64,000 nt of DNA from Gemmiger formicilis (GCF_016900095.1 NZ_JACJJP010000007.1:1-64000); one strand, 5' to 3'. Positions 17,277 through 25,227 are shown, counted from the stretch's first letter. Notes: a model not told the origin generated them from the letters alone. Program-made: numbers and translations.

Positions 17277-18575
17277 TCAGCCGGTGTGTACAAACTTGGG
17301 ATAAATCCGCTCCATCCGGGCGTCGTCAAAGTGTTCGTCCAGATACACCGCCAGTTTGGTGTCGGCGGGTTTGCCCTCGATGCGGGCGGTGTAGCGGGAC
17401 AGCGCCGCCGAGCTCACCGCCATGTTGGTGCACATGAACACCACCAGGCACCAGGTCAGCACGGTGCCCAACCGGCGGGGAAGCTTCTCGATGCCGGCGG
17501 ACAGCGGGGGATAGAAGACCTTGAACCAGGCCACCGCCGCAAAGCCCCAGAAAAAGCAGTACAGCAGGTTGATGCGTCCGCCCAGGTTGAAGGGAATCTT
17601 GCTGTAATCCCAGAACACGGCACCGAAGACGATCTCAGTAAAGACGCTGCACAGATACTCATAGGCGCCGCCCAGCAGGGTGCCGGCCACAAACAGCCAG
17701 CTGGCGCTCTTGTCCTTGTAGCGGTAGAGCAGCAGGGTCACCATGGCGATGGCCAGCCCCCACACGATGGAGAAGGGCCCCCACACCAGGCTGGACCGGC
17801 TCATCCATTCCCCGGCGGTGATGCGGCAGAAGATGGTCTCGGCCACATCCCCCAGAAAAGCCCCGATGACAAAGAGCAGGAACAGCTTGTAGAAGCTGCA
17901 CCCTTCGGCAAAGACGGTGCTTTTTTCCCGCTTGGGGCGCACAAAGTTGGCCTGGGGATAGGCCTTGGTCATGCGGCGCTCGGTGCGGCCCAGCACCCAC
18001 ATGCCCAGCTTCAGGGTCAGACCGGCCAGACGGTTGTGGACTTCCCGGGCCTGGTCGAACCGGTGGCGGATACCCGCCAGGGTCAGAACTGTGCCGACGC
18101 CGTCCAGCGCCAGCAGAACCAGCAGCACCCAGATCAGGATCTGGCCTGCCAGAGCGGGGAGCAGGGCAAACAGGTTCAGCAGCAGCGGTGCCACCCACTT
18201 GACGGCCACCACGCCCAGAATGCCCCAGAATACCGAGGCGGTCAGGCAGATATAGCCGTCCAGGTTGAATTTGCGGTTGGAATAGTCCCACCAGCGGGCG
18301 TCGCTGAACCGTTCCAGAATGTGCCCGCCGACCCATTCCACCGCGGTGGCAATGACCGCGCTGAACAGGAAGAGGAAGAACCAGCTGTCCATAGCCAGTT
18401 CCCGCAGACCGACGGTGATGATGCAGCCCGCCACACCGTAGATCAGGCACAACGGCCCGCCCAGCACGCCGCGGTCCTGGTAGCGGCGCTGCCGGATGGC
18501 GGTGAAGAGCACTTCGGCCAGCCAGCCGAGGAAGGAATAACAGAAAAAGAGCCAGAGAAGGCCAAAAATTGTCAT
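17277..18575 (-). CDS. CmpB-family membrane protein (putative ABC transporter permease), tandem duplication
   Basis: This 432-residue polytopic membrane protein contains two copies of the CmpB-type module. In the first, F-L-G-W-L-A-E-V is followed by G-P-L-C-L-I-Y-G and W-W-D-Y-S with F-N-L-D-G. In the second, F-L-G-D-V-A-E-T is followed by G-P-F-S-I-V-W-G and F-W-D-Y-S with F-N-L-G-G. The spacing is about 215 residues. The family is common in Clostridia, usually annotated as a putative permease, and has no proven substrate. It lies 43 bases after the D-2-hydroxyacid dehydrogenase gene on the same strand and is probably the last gene of that operon. Confidence 0.82.
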   Translation of the reverse strand: MTIFGLLWLFFCYSFLGWLAEVLFTAIRQRRYQDRGVLGGPLCLIYGVAGCIITVGLRELAMDSWFFLFLFSAVIATAVEWVGGHILERFSDARWWDYSNRKFNLDGYICLTASVFWGILGVVAVKWVAPLLLNLFALLPALAGQILIWVLLVLLALDGVGTVLTLAGIRHRFDQAREVHNRLAGLTLKLGMWVLGRTERRMTKAYPQANFVRPKREKSTVFAEGCSFYKLFLLFVIGAFLGDVAETIFCRITAGEWMSRSSLVWGPFSIVWGLAIAMVTLLLYRYKDKSASWLFVAGTLLGGAYEYLCSVFTEIVFGAVFWDYSKIPFNLGGRINLLYCFFWGFAAVAWFKVFYPPLSAGIEKLPRRLGTVLTWCLVVFMCTNMAVSSAALSRYTARIEGKPADTKLAVYLDEHFDDARMERIYPKFVHTG

Positions 18576-18618
18576 GAAAAGTACCTCTCGGTTTCAAAAG
18601 GGAGGGGCGGAAAGAAGC

Positions 18619-19617
18619 TCAGGTGTCGGGTTCGCAGCGCAGCCGCTGCCCGGCGGTGTCCTCGCTCACATAGTGGGTCAGGCGGGACATCTGGTTGTCC
18701 AGGGGCTCGCCCCGCAGATACCGGCCCAGGTTGTGGGCAAAGATGTCCACGATCAGATCCAGGGTGCGGGGCAGGCTGAACCGCCCGGAAATGTGGGGGG
18801 TGATCAGCACATTGGGCAGCTTCCACAGGGGATGGTCGGCGGGCAGGGGTTCCGGGTCGGTCACATCCAGGGCCGCACCGAACAGATGCCCGCTGCGCAG
18901 GGCTTCGGTCAGGGCGTCGGTGTCCACCGCCGTGCCCCGGCCCACGTTGATCAGGATGGACCCGGGCTTCATCCGGGCAATGCGGGCGGCGTCAAACAGA
19001 TGGGCCGTCTCGTCGGTGCCGGGCAGGCTCAGGGCCACCAGGTCGGCTTCGGGCAGTTCGGCGTCCAGATCGGCCTGGCCCACCACCCGTTCGCAGTAGG
19101 CGGGCCAGCTGTCCGGAGCGTGGCGGCGTACCCCCACCACCCGGGCCCCCATGGCGTGGGCCCGGCGGGCAAAGCTGGAACCGATGTCCCCCAGCCCCAC
19201 GCACAGCACCCGGCACCCGTCCACACTGCGCACCGGCCGTTCGATGGCATCCCACTCACAGCGGTTCTGCCGGTCCCGGTACAAGAACAGGTCCTTGCAC
19301 AGCCCCAGCCACATGCCCAGCATCCACTCGCTGATGGCCAGGCCGTAGGCGCCGGTGGCATTGGTCACAAAACAGCCTTCGGGCAGCACCCCCGGTGCCA
19401 GATAGGGGTCCGGCCCCGCAAAGTTGCTCTGGAACCATTCCAGGTGGTCGCTTTTCCGGATGATCTCCACCGGCACATTGCCCATGATCACATCCGCCCA
19501 CAGGATGTCCTCCTCGGTGGGGTGGGCGGTGATATGCATCTCGGTGCCCGGGGCGGCCCGGTGCAGCCGGTCACATTGTTCCTCGTTCAGGGGCAAAGCC
19601 ACCAGAATCCGTTTCAT
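18619..19617 (-). CDS. D-isomer-specific 2-hydroxyacid dehydrogenase
   Basis: A 332-residue NAD(P)-dependent dehydrogenase. The central dinucleotide-binding domain shows G-L-G-D-I-G-S-S (about 139-146) followed by an R in the V-R-R segment that suggests NADPH. The catalytic set is Arg in N-V-G-R-G-T-A-V-D, Glu in D-P-E-P-L-P and His in T-P-H-I-S-G. It resembles the GhrA/phosphoglycerate-dehydrogenase-like group; the substrate is not determined. Its ATG overlaps the queH stop by four bases (ATGA), so the two are translationally coupled. Confidence 0.9.
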   Translation of the reverse strand: MKRILVALPLNEEQCDRLHRAAPGTEMHITAHPTEEDILWADVIMGNVPVEIIRKSDHLEWFQSNFAGPDPYLAPGVLPEGCFVTNATGAYGLAISEWMLGMWLGLCKDLFLYRDRQNRCEWDAIERPVRSVDGCRVLCVGLGDIGSSFARRAHAMGARVVGVRRHAPDSWPAYCERVVGQADLDAELPEADLVALSLPGTDETAHLFDAARIARMKPGSILINVGRGTAVDTDALTEALRSGHLFGAALDVTDPEPLPADHPLWKLPNVLITPHISGRFSLPRTLDLIVDIFAHNLGRYLRGEPLDNQMSRLTHYVSEDTAGQRLRCEPDT

Positions 19618-20273
19618 TGTTCTGCCTCCTTCCGGCGGGCCGCCGCCTGGCGTTCCCGCTCCTCTTTGCTGAAGATGCACCCGCAGTAATCCTGCCGGTA
19701 CAATCCATATTCGTCGCTCAGGGTCAGGCTGCGCTTGTAGCCGTCCTTTTTGCGGAACTCGCTTTGCAGGTACCGCACCCCGTATTGCTGCCCCAGCTCG
19801 GTGCCGATGGTGTTCAGCCGCACCGGGTCCTTCATGGGGGAGATGGACAGGGTGGTGGTGAACCACTCAAAGTCGTGGGCGGCGGCGTAGCGGGCGGCCT
19901 GTTCCAGCCGCAGCCGATAACACACGGTGCATCGCTCGCCCTTTTCCGGCTCGTTCTCCAGCCCGCGCACGGCGGTGTAGAACTCCTGGGGGTCATAAGG
20001 CAGGCGCACCACCGTGATGCCTCGCCCGGCGTACCCGGCGTCCTGCACAAAGCGGTCCAGCTCATCCGCCCGGCGGTGATATTCCGCCGGCGGGGCAATG
20101 TTGGGGTTGTAATACAGGATGGTCACCTGAAAATCATCGGCCAGGCGCTCCAGAGTGGCGCTGGAACAGGGCGCGCAGCAGGCGTGGAGCAGCAGCCGGG
20201 GGCGGCGGCCTTCGGCCTTCAGGGCGCGGATGGTCTTTTCCATTTCCAGCTCATAGTTGATGCGGTTGGGCAT
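19614..20273 (-). CDS. queH: Epoxyqueuosine reductase QueH
   Basis: A 219-residue protein that reduces epoxyqueuosine to queuosine in tRNA wobble positions, the non-cobalamin alternative to QueG. Diagnostic Cys pairs are visible: C-C-A-P-C near residue 33, C-T-V-C in the middle and D-Y-C-G-C-I-F near the C-terminus; these hold an iron-sulfur cluster and a second metal. It is upstream of and overlaps the D-2-hydroxyacid dehydrogenase gene. Other queuosine genes are not in this window. Confidence 0.93.
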   Translation of the reverse strand: MPNRINYELEMEKTIRALKAEGRRPRLLLHACCAPCSSATLERLADDFQVTILYYNPNIAPPAEYHRRADELDRFVQDAGYAGRGITVVRLPYDPQEFYTAVRGLENEPEKGERCTVCYRLRLEQAARYAAAHDFEWFTTTLSISPMKDPVRLNTIGTELGQQYGVRYLQSEFRKKDGYKRSLTLSDEYGLYRQDYCGCIFSKEERERQAAARRKEAEQ

Positions 20274-20377
20274 AGGCGTTCTCTTTTCTGTATTTGTTCA
20301 TAGAGTTTTTGAAGTTCTTTCGTAATTTCTTGAAAGAACCATCACTTTTTTGTCACATATTCCGGGTATTCTGTAAG

Positions 20378-20520
20378 TGTTCCCAAAAGGAACATCCGGG
20401 AACAGGGACCCGGATTCACAGTCCGCTGGGAAGCAGACAAACTTTTTCATCCACTCCTCTTTCTCTTTTCTTCTTTTCGGGAACGGCGTGTCGGAACAGG
20501 GACCGACACGCCGTTTTTGT
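20378..20520 (+). ncRNA. Candidate small RNA with twin AACAGGGA loops
   Basis: Between queH and the Nudix gene, which both read on the minus strand, three hairpins lie in plus orientation. The first is TGTTCC-caaaa-GGAACA (20378-20394). The second is TCCGGG with CCCGGA (20395-20414). The third is a 12-base-pair stem (20483-20494 with 20503-20514) followed by five T, a plus-strand terminator. Hairpins two and three expose the identical eight-base loop AACAGGGA closed by G-G and C-C. No plus-strand gene explains the terminator and no good reading frame or Shine-Dalgarno is seen. No clear promoter was found upstream, so the 5' end is uncertain. Confidence 0.5.
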
Positions 20521-20541
20521 TTGTCCCGAAATCAGAACCCT

Positions 20542-20994
20542 TTATTTCAGGAGGGATCGCCAGTCGTCCTCCCTGTCCAGAAACTGCTCGGACAGGGTTT
20601 CCTCACAAAAGACCCGCAGGGTGTTCTGCATCCCTTCTGCCAGAGACAGGCGGGGCAGATCGGCCAGGGGCACCCAGAAGACATCCCCCTCCGGGGAGGA
20701 AACCAACTCCCCGCGGAAGGTATGGGTCTTGTACAGCAGCACCAGATAGCGGGAGCCGTCCTCCTGCATCCAGTCCTTGACGCCGCACAGCCGCAGCTGA
20801 GAGACGGTGAGGCCCGTCTCCTCCCGCACTTCCCGGATGACCGCATCGGTGAAGGATTCGCCCCGCTCCACATGGCCGCCGGGAAAGGTGATTCCCGGCC
20901 AGTCCGGGTCCAGACGGTTCTGCACCAGCACGTTGCCGGCTCCGTCGCAGATCATGCACATGTTGGTAAACACGGCGGGTTCCTGTCGGTTCAT
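20542..20994 (-). CDS. Nudix hydrolase
   Basis: The 150-residue protein carries a complete Nudix box, G-G-H-V-E-R-G-E-S-F followed by R-E-V-R-E-E-T-G-L, at about residues 35-57. It therefore hydrolyses a nucleoside diphosphate linked to another moiety; it resembles the 8-oxo-dGTP diphosphatase group, but the substrate is not readable. ATG at 20994 is chosen for the AAGGAG six bases ahead; longer frames run into tRNA-Leu. The gene stands alone between the candidate small RNA and tRNA-Leu. Confidence 0.88.
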   Translation of the reverse strand: MNRQEPAVFTNMCMICDGAGNVLVQNRLDPDWPGITFPGGHVERGESFTDAVIREVREETGLTVSQLRLCGVKDWMQEDGSRYLVLLYKTHTFRGELVSSPEGDVFWVPLADLPRLSLAEGMQNTLRVFCEETLSEQFLDREDDWRSLLK

Positions 20995-21035
20995 GATTTC
21001 TCCTTCCGTGTTTGATGAAAAAGCGGGCCCATACG

Positions 21036-21070
21036 ACAAATGCCACCGGCAAAACGCCGATGGCATTTGT
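21036..21070 (-). terminator. Terminator after tRNA-Leu
   Basis: ACAAATGCCA (21036-21045) pairs with TGGCATTTGT (21061-21070), with a further GGC/GCC core. It directly follows tRNA-Leu on the minus strand; the T run is interrupted. Confidence 0.6.
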
Positions 21071-21081
21071 TGTTTGGATTC

Positions 21082-21168
21082 TGGTGCCGGTGGTGGGGGT
21101 CGAACCCACACGGTATTGCTACCAACGGATTTTGAGTCCGTCTCGTCTGCCAATTCCAACACACCGGC
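21082..21168 (-). tRNA. tRNA-Leu (CAA)
   Basis: An 87-base class II tRNA. Acceptor GCCGGTG/CACCGGC, anticodon stem ACGGA/TCCGT with loop CTCAAAA (anticodon CAA), a long variable arm, T loop TTCGACC, and an encoded CCA (plus-strand TGG at 21082-21084). Confidence 0.95.
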
Positions 21169-21179
21169 ATGACTCCATC

Positions 21180-21208
21180 ATTATAATATATGCCGCCGGG
21201 AAAAGCAA
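21180..21208 (-). promoter_or_regulatory. tRNA-Leu promoter
   Basis: TTGCTT (21203-21208), 17 bases, TATAAT (21180-21185), 12 bases ahead of the tRNA on the minus strand. Confidence 0.7.
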
Positions 21209-21232
21209 GCAAATTTTTGCCTGGCCCCGTAC

Positions 21233-21272
21233 AAAAAAGGCCGCCGCCGGGCAAAAAGCCCGGTACGGCGGC
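21233..21272 (-). terminator. Terminator of nrdG
   Basis: CCGGGC-aaaaa-GCCCGG inside a longer GCCGCC/GGCGGC stem. On the minus strand it ends in six T (plus-strand A at 21233-21238). It separates nrdG from the tRNA-Leu promoter. Confidence 0.8.
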
Positions 21273-21295
21273 AAACCGATAGCCAGGCGCGCCGG

Positions 21296-21844
21296 TCACA
21301 TCTTGTGGTCGGCAAAGATGGGATCATCTTCCCAAAGCACCACATGCCCGGCCTGGCGGGTGCGGTTCATGTCGATGATGCGCTGGTTTTTGGAACCGCG
21401 GAACCGCAGGGTGATGTCCTTCTCGTCAATGAGGAACTCTCCGTCCACCAGCACGTCGATCAGGCCCAGCATCTCGTCGGTGACTTCGCACCGGGCGGCG
21501 CTGGGAGCAAGCAGTTCCTTCTCATAGCTGTTGCCGGTGTAGCACCAGATGGTCTTGTGGGGGTACAGCACCCGCACGTCGTGCAAAAAGGGGACCAGGG
21601 CCCGCTGGTTTTCCGGCTCAAAGGGTTCGCCGCCCAGCAGGGACAGTCCGTCGATGTATTCCGGCGCCAGGCTGGCCAGGATTTCGTTGCGCACGGCCTT
21701 GTCAAAGGGCTTGCCGTAGCAGAAATCCCAGGCCACGGCATTGAAGCATTCCTTGCAGTGGCGGCGGCAGCCGGACACGAACAGGCTGGTGCGCACCCCT
21801 TCGCCGTTGGCAATGTCGCAGTATTTGATGTTGGCGTAATTCAT
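21296..21844 (-). CDS. nrdG: Anaerobic ribonucleotide reductase activating protein
   Basis: A 182-residue radical SAM activase that installs the glycyl radical in NrdD. The cluster-binding motif C-R-R-H-C-K-E-C lies near residues 26-33, and the SAM-binding G-G-E-P segment follows. The N-terminal N-Y-A-N-I-K-Y-C-D with G-E-G-V-R is characteristic of NrdG. ATG at 21844 fits the family N-terminus better than the upstream alternative. Unusually it is not in an operon behind nrdD but divergent from it across a 457-base intergenic region. Confidence 0.95.
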   Translation of the reverse strand: MNYANIKYCDIANGEGVRTSLFVSGCRRHCKECFNAVAWDFCYGKPFDKAVRNEILASLAPEYIDGLSLLGGEPFEPENQRALVPFLHDVRVLYPHKTIWCYTGNSYEKELLAPSAARCEVTDEMLGLIDVLVDGEFLIDEKDITLRFRGSKNQRIIDMNRTRQAGHVVLWEDDPIFADHKM

Positions 21845-21877
21845 GGATGAGCCTCTTTCTCTCAGGGGAAAATGGTG

Positions 21878-21893
21878 ATACAATATCTTGTAG
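21878..21893. promoter_or_regulatory. NrdR-type box, nrdG side
   Basis: ATACAATATCTTGTAG matches the palindromic NrdR consensus (ACA-C-WATAT-N-TTGT type). The core ACAATATCTTGT is identical to that in the box beside nrdD at 22138-22149. It lies in the nrdG leader, 40-55 bases after the predicted start site. Confidence 0.65.
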
Positions 21894-21939
21894 CCGGAAT
21901 GGATAACCGGCCCCGTATCTGGATAAAATCAGCTTATAC

Positions 21940-21968
21940 AGTATACCAGCCGCCCAACCAAAGCGCAA
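21940..21968 (-). promoter_or_regulatory. nrdG promoter
   Basis: TTGCGC (21963-21968), 17 bases, TATACT (21940-21945) on the minus strand, giving a leader of about 90 bases that contains the NrdR-type box. The stretch from 21969 to 22135, between the two divergent promoters, shows no gene or further motif that I can name. Confidence 0.6.
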
Positions 21969-22135
21969 GGGGAAAATTCCATGACGTGCCAAAAAATAAC
22001 GATGACAAGTCAAAATGAAAAACTAGCCCATTTTTGCCAAAAATCCGGGCCGAAATTCAGCGTTTTTGCAGGCGGGGCGCTTTTTTGCGTCGGAACGTCA
22101 AAACCTTGTTATTTTGGGGCTGTCTGTTGCTGTGG

Positions 22136-22151
22136 ACACAATATCTTGTGG
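22136..22151. promoter_or_regulatory. NrdR-type box, nrdD side
   Basis: ACACAATATCTTGTGG lies nine bases upstream of the nrdD -35 and shares the 12-base core with the box on the nrdG side. NrdR boxes usually come as closely spaced pairs; here I see one on each side of the divergent region. Confidence 0.7.
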
Positions 22152-22160
22152 TATTTTCCC

Positions 22161-22189
22161 TTGACTTTCCCTGTAGGATAGGGTAAGAT
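22161..22189 (+). promoter_or_regulatory. nrdD promoter
   Basis: TTGACT (22161-22166), 17 bases, TAAGAT (22184-22189). Confidence 0.7.
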
Positions 22190-22210
22190 AAACTTGCTCG
22201 CACGAGGCGG

Positions 22211-22230
22211 AATATACAAATTGTAATATT
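22211..22230. promoter_or_regulatory. AT-rich inverted repeat in the nrdD leader
   Basis: AATATACAAATTGTAATATT is a near-perfect palindrome at about +15 to +34 of the predicted nrdD transcript. Its first 15 bases recur in the same orientation ahead of the orphan gene at 37178-37411, where the palindrome is perfect. A shared operator is possible. Confidence 0.45.
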
Positions 22231-22301
22231 TCGGCTATATATTCACTTACTGCGCCCCCGGCGAGAGGGGTTTGCCATAGAATTATTGAGGGAGAATCAC
22301 C

Positions 22302-24527
22302 ATGAAGATCATCAAGCGCAACGGCAGCGAGGTCGTGTTCGATATTTCCAAGATCATCGCGGCGGTGACCAAGGCGAACAATGTGGTGCCGGCCAACCAG
22401 CGTCTGACCAAGGAGCAGATCATCGCCATTGCGGACGAGGTGCAGGATGTCTGCAGCAAGCGCAACCACGCCATGAACGTGGAGGAAATCCAGGACCTGG
22501 TGGAGAACGCCATCATGGAAGCCGGCGCCTATGAGGTGGCCCGCAAGTATATCACCTACCGGTATGTGCAGAGCCTCAAGCGCACCCACAACACCACCGA
22601 CGACCGCATCCTGGCCCTGATCGAGTGCAACAACGAGGAAGTCAAGCAGGAAAACTCCAACAAGAACCCCACGGTGAACTCGGTCCAGCGTGACTACATG
22701 GCCGGCGAGGTTTCCAAGGACCTGACCATGCGTATGCTGCTGCCTCCCGAGGTGGTCAAGGCCCATGACGAGGGCATCATCCACTTCCATGACGCCGACT
22801 ACTTTGCCCAGCACATGCACAACTGTGATCTGGTCAATCTGGACGACATGCTGCAGAACGGCACCGTCATTTCCGGTACCCTCATCGAAAAGCCCCATTC
22901 CTTCTCCACCGCCTGCAACATTGCCACCCAGATCATCGCCCAGGTGGCTTCCAACCAGTATGGCGGCCAGAGCATCAGCCTGACCCACCTGGCTCCCTTC
23001 GTGGACATCAGCCGCAAGAAGATCCGCCGGGATGTGGAAGCCGAGATGAAGGAGCTGGGCATCAACCCCGGCGAGGAGAAGCTGTCCGAGATCGTGGAAG
23101 CCCGCCTGCGTGAGGAGATCAAGCGCGGCGTGCAGACCATCCAGTATCAGGTGGTCACCCTCATGACCACCAACGGTCAGGCGCCCTTCATCACCGTCTT
23201 CATGTATCTGAACGAGGCCGGGGACAACCAGCGCCTGAAGTCCGACCTGGCCATCATCATCGAGGAGATGCTCCGCCAGCGCTACCAGGGCGTCAAGAAC
23301 GAAGCCGGCGTCTGGATCACCCCCGCCTTCCCCAAGCTGATCTACGTGCTGGAGGAGGACAACATCCGCGAAGGCACCCCCTACTTCTACCTGACCAAGC
23401 TGGCCGCCAAGTGCACCGCCAAGCGGATGGTTCCCGACTACATCAGCGAAAAGAAGATGCGGGAATACAAGCTGTCCAAGGGTGAAACCGAAGGCCACGG
23501 CGACGTGTACACCTGCATGGGCTGCCGCAGCTTCCTCACCCCGGACCGCTCCGGCAACGGCTGGGACAACGTGGCCAACGCCAAGAACTACGAACCCGGC
23601 AAGCCCAAGTACTACGGCCGCTTCAACCAGGGCGTGGTCACCATCAACCTGGTGGACGTGGCCCTGTCCTCCGGCGGCGACTTCGACAAGTTCTGGAAGA
23701 TCTTTGACGAGCGTCTGGATCTGTGCCACGAAGCCCTCATGTGCCGCCACAACCGCCTGAAGGGCACCCTGTCCGACGCCGCCCCCATCCTGTGGCAGTA
23801 CGGCGCCCTGGCCCGCCTGGAAAAGGGCGAGCCCATCGACAAGCTGCTGTACGGCGGTTACTCCACCATCAGCCTGGGCTACGCGGGCCTGTATGAGTGC
23901 TGCAAGTATATGACCGGCAAGAGCCACACCGACCCGGCTGCCAAGCCCTTTGCCCTGCAGGTCATGCAGCATATGAACGATGCCTGCTCCAAGTGGAAGG
24001 CGGAATCCAACATCGACTTCAGCCTGTACGGCACCCCGCTGGAATCCACCACCTACAAGTTTGCCAAGTGCCTGCAGAAGCGCTTCGGCATCGTGCCCGG
24101 CATCACCGACCGCAACTATATCACCAATTCCTACCACGTCCATGTGGCCGAGGAGATCGACGCCTTCACCAAGCTGAAGTTTGAAAGCGATTTCCAGCGT
24201 CTGTCCCCGGGCGGCGCCATCAGCTATGTGGAAGTGCCCAACATGCAGGACAACCTGGCCGCTGTCATCCGTGTCATGCAGTTCATCTATGAGAACATCA
24301 TGTACGCCGAGCTGAACACCAAGAGCGACTACTGCCAGGTCTGCGGTTACGACGGCGAAATCAAGATCGTGGAGGACGACGGCAAACTGGTGTGGGAGTG
24401 CCCCCACTGCCATAACCGTGACCAGAACAAGCTGAACGTGGCCCGCCGTACCTGCGGCTACATCGGCACCCAGTTCTGGAACCAGGGCCGCACCGCCGAA
24501 ATCAAGGACCGCGTGCTGCACCTGTGA
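22302..24527 (+). CDS. nrdD: Anaerobic (class III) ribonucleoside-triphosphate reductase
   Basis: A 741-residue enzyme making deoxyribonucleotides without oxygen. An N-terminal ATP-cone allosteric domain (about 1-90, K-I-I-K-R-N-G-S-E) precedes the ten-stranded barrel. Near the C-terminus are the zinc site C-Q-V-C-G with C-P-H-C and the glycyl-radical loop R-R-T-C-G-Y-I-G (about 715-722). Length is normal. It is preceded by a promoter and an NrdR-type box and followed by a strong terminator. The presence of this oxygen-sensitive enzyme supports an anaerobic host. Confidence 0.97.
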   Translation: MKIIKRNGSEVVFDISKIIAAVTKANNVVPANQRLTKEQIIAIADEVQDVCSKRNHAMNVEEIQDLVENAIMEAGAYEVARKYITYRYVQSLKRTHNTTDDRILALIECNNEEVKQENSNKNPTVNSVQRDYMAGEVSKDLTMRMLLPPEVVKAHDEGIIHFHDADYFAQHMHNCDLVNLDDMLQNGTVISGTLIEKPHSFSTACNIATQIIAQVASNQYGGQSISLTHLAPFVDISRKKIRRDVEAEMKELGINPGEEKLSEIVEARLREEIKRGVQTIQYQVVTLMTTNGQAPFITVFMYLNEAGDNQRLKSDLAIIIEEMLRQRYQGVKNEAGVWITPAFPKLIYVLEEDNIREGTPYFYLTKLAAKCTAKRMVPDYISEKKMREYKLSKGETEGHGDVYTCMGCRSFLTPDRSGNGWDNVANAKNYEPGKPKYYGRFNQGVVTINLVDVALSSGGDFDKFWKIFDERLDLCHEALMCRHNRLKGTLSDAAPILWQYGALARLEKGEPIDKLLYGGYSTISLGYAGLYECCKYMTGKSHTDPAAKPFALQVMQHMNDACSKWKAESNIDFSLYGTPLESTTYKFAKCLQKRFGIVPGITDRNYITNSYHVHVAEEIDAFTKLKFESDFQRLSPGGAISYVEVPNMQDNLAAVIRVMQFIYENIMYAELNTKSDYCQVCGYDGEIKIVEDDGKLVWECPHCHNRDQNKLNVARRTCGYIGTQFWNQGRTAEIKDRVLHL

Positions 24528-24547
24528 TTCTTCCCTGAAACAAAATG

Positions 24548-24593
24548 AAAGCCCCACCTTTTGCGCTGTGCGTGCAGAAGGCGGGGCTTTTTT
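24548..24593 (+). terminator. Terminator of nrdD
   Basis: AAAGCCCC-a-CCTT (24548-24560) pairs with AAGG-c-GGGGCTTT (ending 24590), followed by more T. Confidence 0.85.
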
Positions 24594-24660
24594 GTGGGCG
24601 GTATTTGTGCTATACTTACCGGTAACAGGATGTGCAACACCAAGACAGGGGGAGTTTTTC

Positions 24661-25227
24661 ATGCAGAAGGTTATCATTGACGTGATTGTGGATATGCAGA
24701 ACGACTTTGTCACCGGGGCCCTGGGCACCGCCGAAGCCCGGGCCATGGCCGGACGGCTGGCGGCGGAAGCCCGGCGGGCAGCGGGGGAGGGGCATGCCCT
24801 CTTCTTCACCCTGGATACCCACGAAGCGGACTATCTGTCCACCCGGTAAGGCAAGAAGCTGCCGGTGGAACACTGCCTGCGGGGCACCCAAGGCTGGCAG
24901 CTGGTGCCGGAAGTGGACGCCGTGGCCAGGGAGCACGACCCGGCCTGCCCGGCCAAGGTCCTGGTGGAAAAGCCCACCTTCGGCGCCAGTGACCTGCCCG
25001 CCGCCATCCAAAAGTTTTTAACAGAAAAGGGCACCACGGTGGAAAAGTTCCGGGTGTACGGCGTCTGCACCGACATCTGCGTTATCTCCAACGCCATGCT
25101 GCTGCGGGCTTTCTTCCCCGAAACCCCCATCGAGATCCTTGCCGGCCTGTGCGCCGGGGTTTCGCCCCAGGCCCACGAAACGGCGCTGAAAGCCATGGGC
25201 GCCTGCCAGTTTGACCTGCTGGACTGA
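24661..25227 (+). pseudogene. Isochorismatase-family hydrolase (nicotinamidase-like) interrupted by an in-frame TAA
   Basis: Two pieces in the same frame, 24661-24849 and 24850-25227, together make a normal 188-codon cysteine hydrolase. The first piece holds the catalytic Asp in V-D-M-Q-N-D-F. The second holds the catalytic Lys in V-E-K-P-T-F-G-A and Cys in V-C-T-D-I-C. At 24847-24849 a TAA stands where relatives have a Glu-type codon between S-T-R and G-K-K-L-P-V-E-H-C; one base change from GAA would explain it. The downstream half keeps good coding character, so the mutation is recent, a sequencing error, or a read-through site. There is no frameshift. Confidence 0.8.

Noticed and set aside
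20294-20749. A 151-codon plus-strand frame over the candidate small RNA
   Set aside because: It runs through a strong terminator hairpin and then antisense through the Nudix gene, and its composition is not protein-like.
24847-24849. Selenocysteine or other recoding at the TAA in the isochorismatase-family gene
   Set aside because: Selenocysteine uses TGA, and the expected residue here is acidic and non-catalytic. No recoding structure was noticed. A nonsense mutation or sequence error is simpler.
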